A DNA stretch of 22,670 nucleotides, taken from assembly GCA_024364805.1 (NCBI GenBank), contig CM044488.1, forward strand, positions 113,394,706-113,417,375. The letters are read 5' to 3'. The translations under genes were made by a program, and so were the position numbers. Of this stretch, positions 19,422-22,670 are shown piece after piece. The stretch's first letter is position 1; each line of letters begins with the position of its first letter. The DNA is from Euprymna scolopes. Lineage: Eukaryota > Mollusca > Cephalopoda > Sepiida > Sepiolidae. The notes under the pieces are model-generated. The model was given only the letters and a program-made list of their open reading frames with translations. It made no database searches and was not told the origin of the DNA.

Positions 19422-21583
19422 GATTTATTTTTGTTTGTATAAATGCCCTCTTTTGATTAGTATAACAGTTTCTCATTTTATCTCCTTATGCTGTTCTGAA
19501 AAGAACTGCATTAGGTTTCGAAAGTTGTTTTTCATTTTGTTTAGTTTTTACTGCCACAGTATATTTTTTAGAATAAACAATAAAAGATATGATTTACATA
19601 AACAGATTTTTTTTTACAAGTGGATCATAATTTTAAAATAAACATTACTTCTTCTTTTTTTTTTTTTCTTAAAGGATATTTGTATGTTGTGTAGAAAACA
19701 TATTATGAAATTATTTTGTAATGCTGTGCTCCGTATTCCTGTAGACGAGTTCCAATCATATCTGAGTCTTATTTTTTTTAGGATATTTTCCTGTTTTAAA
19801 CTCATAGATAATTATTATCTACTGATCATACAGAATCCGTTTACGCAAATATTTGGTATCTTTTATTGTATATTCGTAAAATGTATTCTGACATTTGAAA
19901 TCTGTTATTTACTTACCGCACATACACATTATATACATTATGAATGCAAAACCAATTTCATTTCTGTGAATTCATTATCTCCTACAAATGTTGTCTATCT
20001 CTTAAATGCTTCTTTCTATCATCCTTTTATTTCAATTATTGACGCATTTTTATTTTCTAAATATTAACTTAAACCAATATTTTATCTTTTTATTTTGTTT
20101 ATTCAGAAGAATAATCTTAAATTTTATTCATGTTTTTTCTTTGTTAATAGATGATAAATATATATATATATATATATTAATTAAAACTATATATGGCCAG
20201 TAGTGTTCTGGTATTAAATAACTAAAACAATGGTTGATTTGCCATTAAAAAGATAAACCACAGCAAATATTTTAAAAATGAATTTTTTAAATTAATAATT
20301 CTAATTGAACCTAGATGCATGCAGTTTTGCAGTTCATATGCAATCCATGTCTTTGCAGCGTCGATCACTAGAATTGTGATTGGATGGCCATCACAAAAGT
20401 TAACATGTATGGAGCCAGCTTCAACTACATTGGCTGAATGCCATCATTGGAAACAAGCTGCTAATTATTAAGTCTACCATAAACATATATTCTTGAAGCT
20501 TAAAATATGCAACTATGCAACAGGTTTCAATCCTGGCTTGAACACTTGCTTATCTAACACTGATGAGCTGTAAACAGTGAACAGTACTGTCAGTGAATGT
20601 GATATATATATATATATTATATATATATATATTATATATATATTAAAGCTATATTTAAAAAAATGTTTATTTCTAAGTAGTCCGTTGGAAAACTCTTTTG
20701 TTAGTCAATTAATCTCTTGTAAACACCATATTAGTTTGCTTCCAAGAATTTATGCTAGTCTTAATATTATTGTAAGGATCATTTAAAAACAAAAAAAGTC
20801 AGGATTTTATTTTGTGGCTCCTTAGTGGTGTTGTTCAACACCACTTAAAAAAAACAAGAACAAAAACGTTTCACAATATATAACAATTTTGCTATATTCC
20901 AAAGTCCAAGGTTTTCATCTTAACAATTGTTTTCCAAACTGAAGTTGGGGCTTTTTAGACATTTGCATCTTTATAATTCTTTTACTGAGATTGCTTTTGA
21001 ATAGATTTTATTTCTTCGTTATTAGAATTTCTTATTGTTTCTTTGTTCTGCATAATTTGCATTTGAAATATTATAATTTTTGGTTTGTGATGAGCGCTTT
21101 AAAAATTCTGATGCTATTGCTCCAGCAAATTCTATAGGCAGAACAGGTGATTGTTGCAGGCTATATATGTATATAATTTCTTGATTGACTTTTCTTCCAT
21201 TGCTATTTCTAGTCTGTACTTAACTTCTCTGTTTGCTTTTCAGCTCTAGTGCTTGTAAGAATTCTTACAGCAGCTTTAACTATAGATCTGGAATGCCGTC
21301 ATAGTGAACATTTGGAATGAGAAAATAAAAGCAACTTTGTTCACTTCATTTTCAAATTTGATTGTAATTTGAAATGTTATTTTTGAGATGAGGATTAATC
21401 TTTTATATTATTTAGAATATTCAGACTATTATTCTCATCTTGTATATTATTCTTATAACAGCTCGACCGATGTAACCCCCGACCTTCTTCAGGTGCATTT
21501 TTTTTAACTTAACAGATTGTTCTCGTTTCATCAGTCATGATTGGGTAGAAGTCCCCTGTAATTTTTATTTTATTCTAAATATC
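19417..21583. other. AT-rich intron-like DNA with small arrays
   Basis: No gene supported. Short TA arrays occur at 20157-20177 and at 20602-20643, the latter with two TTA interruptions. A patch at about 20300-20580 is less AT-rich and includes a B-box-like GGTTTCAATCC near 20523. It could be a decayed SINE, but no A-box is seen. Confidence 0.45.
20824..20845. repeat. Perfect 10-bp hairpin
   Basis: AGTGGTGTTG, a TT loop, then CAACACCACT. An A-run follows. It looks like a transcription-terminator hairpin, but that reading has no meaning in this eukaryotic context. Confidence 0.6.
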
Positions 21584-21655
21584 GCCTGTGGTATGGATTG
21601 AACCTTCAATCTTCAGAAGACTTAAAACTGGATTTCGCTTAACACCTTCATCTGC
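21584..21655 (-). pseudogene. tRNA-like relic or SINE head
   Basis: On the minus strand there is a perfect B-box-like GGTTCAATCC (21595-21604), preceded by a self-complementary arm TCTTCTGAAGA and by GGTGTTAAGCG, which resembles a tRNA D arm. The 3' side ends ACCACAGGC without an encoded CCA. The 5' acceptor strand is not clear. It is probably a worn tRNA-derived SINE head. Confidence 0.35.
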
Positions 21656-21919
21656 TGCAGCACATGTGCATGTGGATTACTGAGTTCAACAAGATGCACT
21701 TGAATGTTGGATATAACATTGGTGGTCGAAATGTTGTGTGAATAACATCTAAGATGAGAATAGTACTTTGAATCATCCACGCAATACAATTACGTTGTAT
21801 TTGTTTGAATATGGATGCATAGTAGACATTTAGAAATTTTTTTTTTAACGGAATGTTGTTTTTTTTGTAAGTTAACTTATTAACAACAACAAAAAAAAAT
21901 GCAGTTCTGCTCTTATTTT

Positions 21920-21959
21920 ATAAGAAATATTAAATTGTCATAAGAAATATTAAATTGTC
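21920..21959 (+). repeat. Exact 20-bp tandem duplication
   Basis: ATAAGAAATATTAAATTGTC occurs twice with no change, ending 35 bp before the exon at 21995. Each copy contains a possible branch-point context (TATTAAAT), so the duplication may have doubled the branch site. Confidence 0.95.
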
Positions 21960-21994
21960 TTTTCTTTCCATCCCATTTCCCATTATTGCTATAG

Positions 21995-22198
21995 GTATTG
22001 AAGGTTTTACAATGGTGCCATCTGTAAGAGCCTTGGAAACATTGCACAATGTTCTCACATTGAATGACATGGACAAATTCTTGATGAATGCTATGTCAAT
22101 GCGATTCAATACACCTGCTTCTTCACCTCCAAATGAAGTGGCCACCCCAAACTCATCGCAAAGACCTTCAATTACACCATTAGGAGCTCTTCATAAAG
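21995..22198 (+). CDS. Internal coding exon, phase 1-1, unknown protein
   Basis: A 204-nt exon lies between a good acceptor (a pyrimidine tract, then GCTATAG) and a good donor (AAAG|GTAAAT). Two bases finish a codon, 67 codons follow and one base is left over, so both introns are phase 1. The first half, IEGFTMVPSVRALETLHNVL then TLNDMDKFLMNAMSMRFN, has the hydrophobic spacing of one or two helices. The second half, rich in Pro/Ser/Thr/Asn (TPASSPPNEVATPNSSQ), looks like a disordered linker. Codon use is much more even than in the neighbouring AT-rich frames. I do not recognise the family and give no function. The gene continues to the right of the window and probably has exons to the left (2108, 9198). 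Confidence 0.8.
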
Positions 22199-22670
22199 GT
22201 AAATCTCTTTCTCTGACTCCACATACACTTTTATAAACCTTATGTCACTGTTTCTTATGTTTTATGAATATTGATAATATTGCCTATGAAACCAGTAATA
22301 ATATTTTAAAATGCTTAGCATAATACAATTTTATCCTGTTATGCTAATTCTGACACGGAATTTAAATTATTAATGCCTCTCCTGAACAATCTAATAATGT
22401 TCTTCTGATGTCTGTCTTCAAATGCCCGTTTCACAAGTACTTGTTAAAATTCTATTTTCTCCAGCTTTTTTTGTTTGTTCGCTTTTTCACTCGATGATGA
22501 TTCAACAAAGAATTGAAAACGTTCATGATACACATAGAACTTATTTTTTACATCAATGTACACAATATCAAAGTCAGTCTAACGTTAAGGTTAATATAAA
22601 TCCGGCAAGATCAGCTTATATTTGAAACTGTATAATGAGGAGTCTATTTTTTTTTTTTTTTTTTTTTTTT
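22199..22670 (+). other. Intron downstream of the exon, ending in poly(T)
   Basis: AT-rich. A 67-codon open frame at 22422-22625 has no splice context that I trust. The window ends in at least 24 T (22647-22670), which may be the tail of a minus-strand retroelement or simply a contig edge in a homopolymer. Confidence 0.55.

Noticed and set aside
20824-20845. Hairpin followed by an A-run read as a terminator
   Set aside because: Intrinsic bacterial-type terminators do not apply in this clearly eukaryotic DNA.
22422-22625. 67-codon open frame after the clear exon
   Set aside because: It has no convincing acceptor or donor, and its composition matches the intron.

Overview
The window looks like one stretch of animal nuclear DNA, about 75-80% A+T. 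It has long AT microsatellites, homopolymer runs and worn retrotransposon pieces, and no complete gene. A marine invertebrate is likely. A mollusc, perhaps a coleoid cephalopod, is my best guess from the microsatellite load, the mix of LINE types and a CsRn1-like Ty3/gypsy LTR element with a tRNA-Trp primer site. This is an impression and not a proof.

The host-gene signal is a set of small + strand exons in very long introns. The best is 21995..22198 (68 codons). Two weaker candidates are 2108..2215 and 9198..9284. All three are open between good splice sites, all have phase-1 introns on both sides, and all have higher GC than their surroundings, so they could be joined in one reading frame. 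I do not recognise the protein. A further acceptor at 9051 opens a 40-residue tail that ends in a stop and could be an alternative 3' end. If these calls are right, nearly everything else in the window is intron.

Layout. Positions 541-1885 hold two copies of a (TA)n-linked repeat in opposite orientation, the second containing a near-perfect palindrome. A LINE reverse-transcriptase tail lies at 2985-3255, a doubtful MITE at 4345-4803 and a LINE RNase H fragment at 7355-7780. A composite repeat at 8164-8640 joins a 5S rRNA-like segment to a 30-bp tandem array. Candidate exons lie at 9051-9284. An assembly gap spans 10762-10982. Next to it, at 11019-12292, two copies of one LTR face each other as a long inverted repeat flanked by AGTT on both sides, with a primer site that matches the 3' half of tRNA-Trp. 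A tRNA-like relic (14047-14112) and a minus-strand LINE tail (14480-15110) follow. Positions 15585-17275 carry long pyrimidine tracts and two large microsatellites. Positions 17276-21990 are mostly plain AT-rich intron with (TA)n arrays and one more tRNA-like relic. The clear exon follows, then intron to the end.

The most unusual object is the inverted LTR pair. Its two promoters point at each other, and a transcript through it would fold into a hairpin with arms of about 530 bp.
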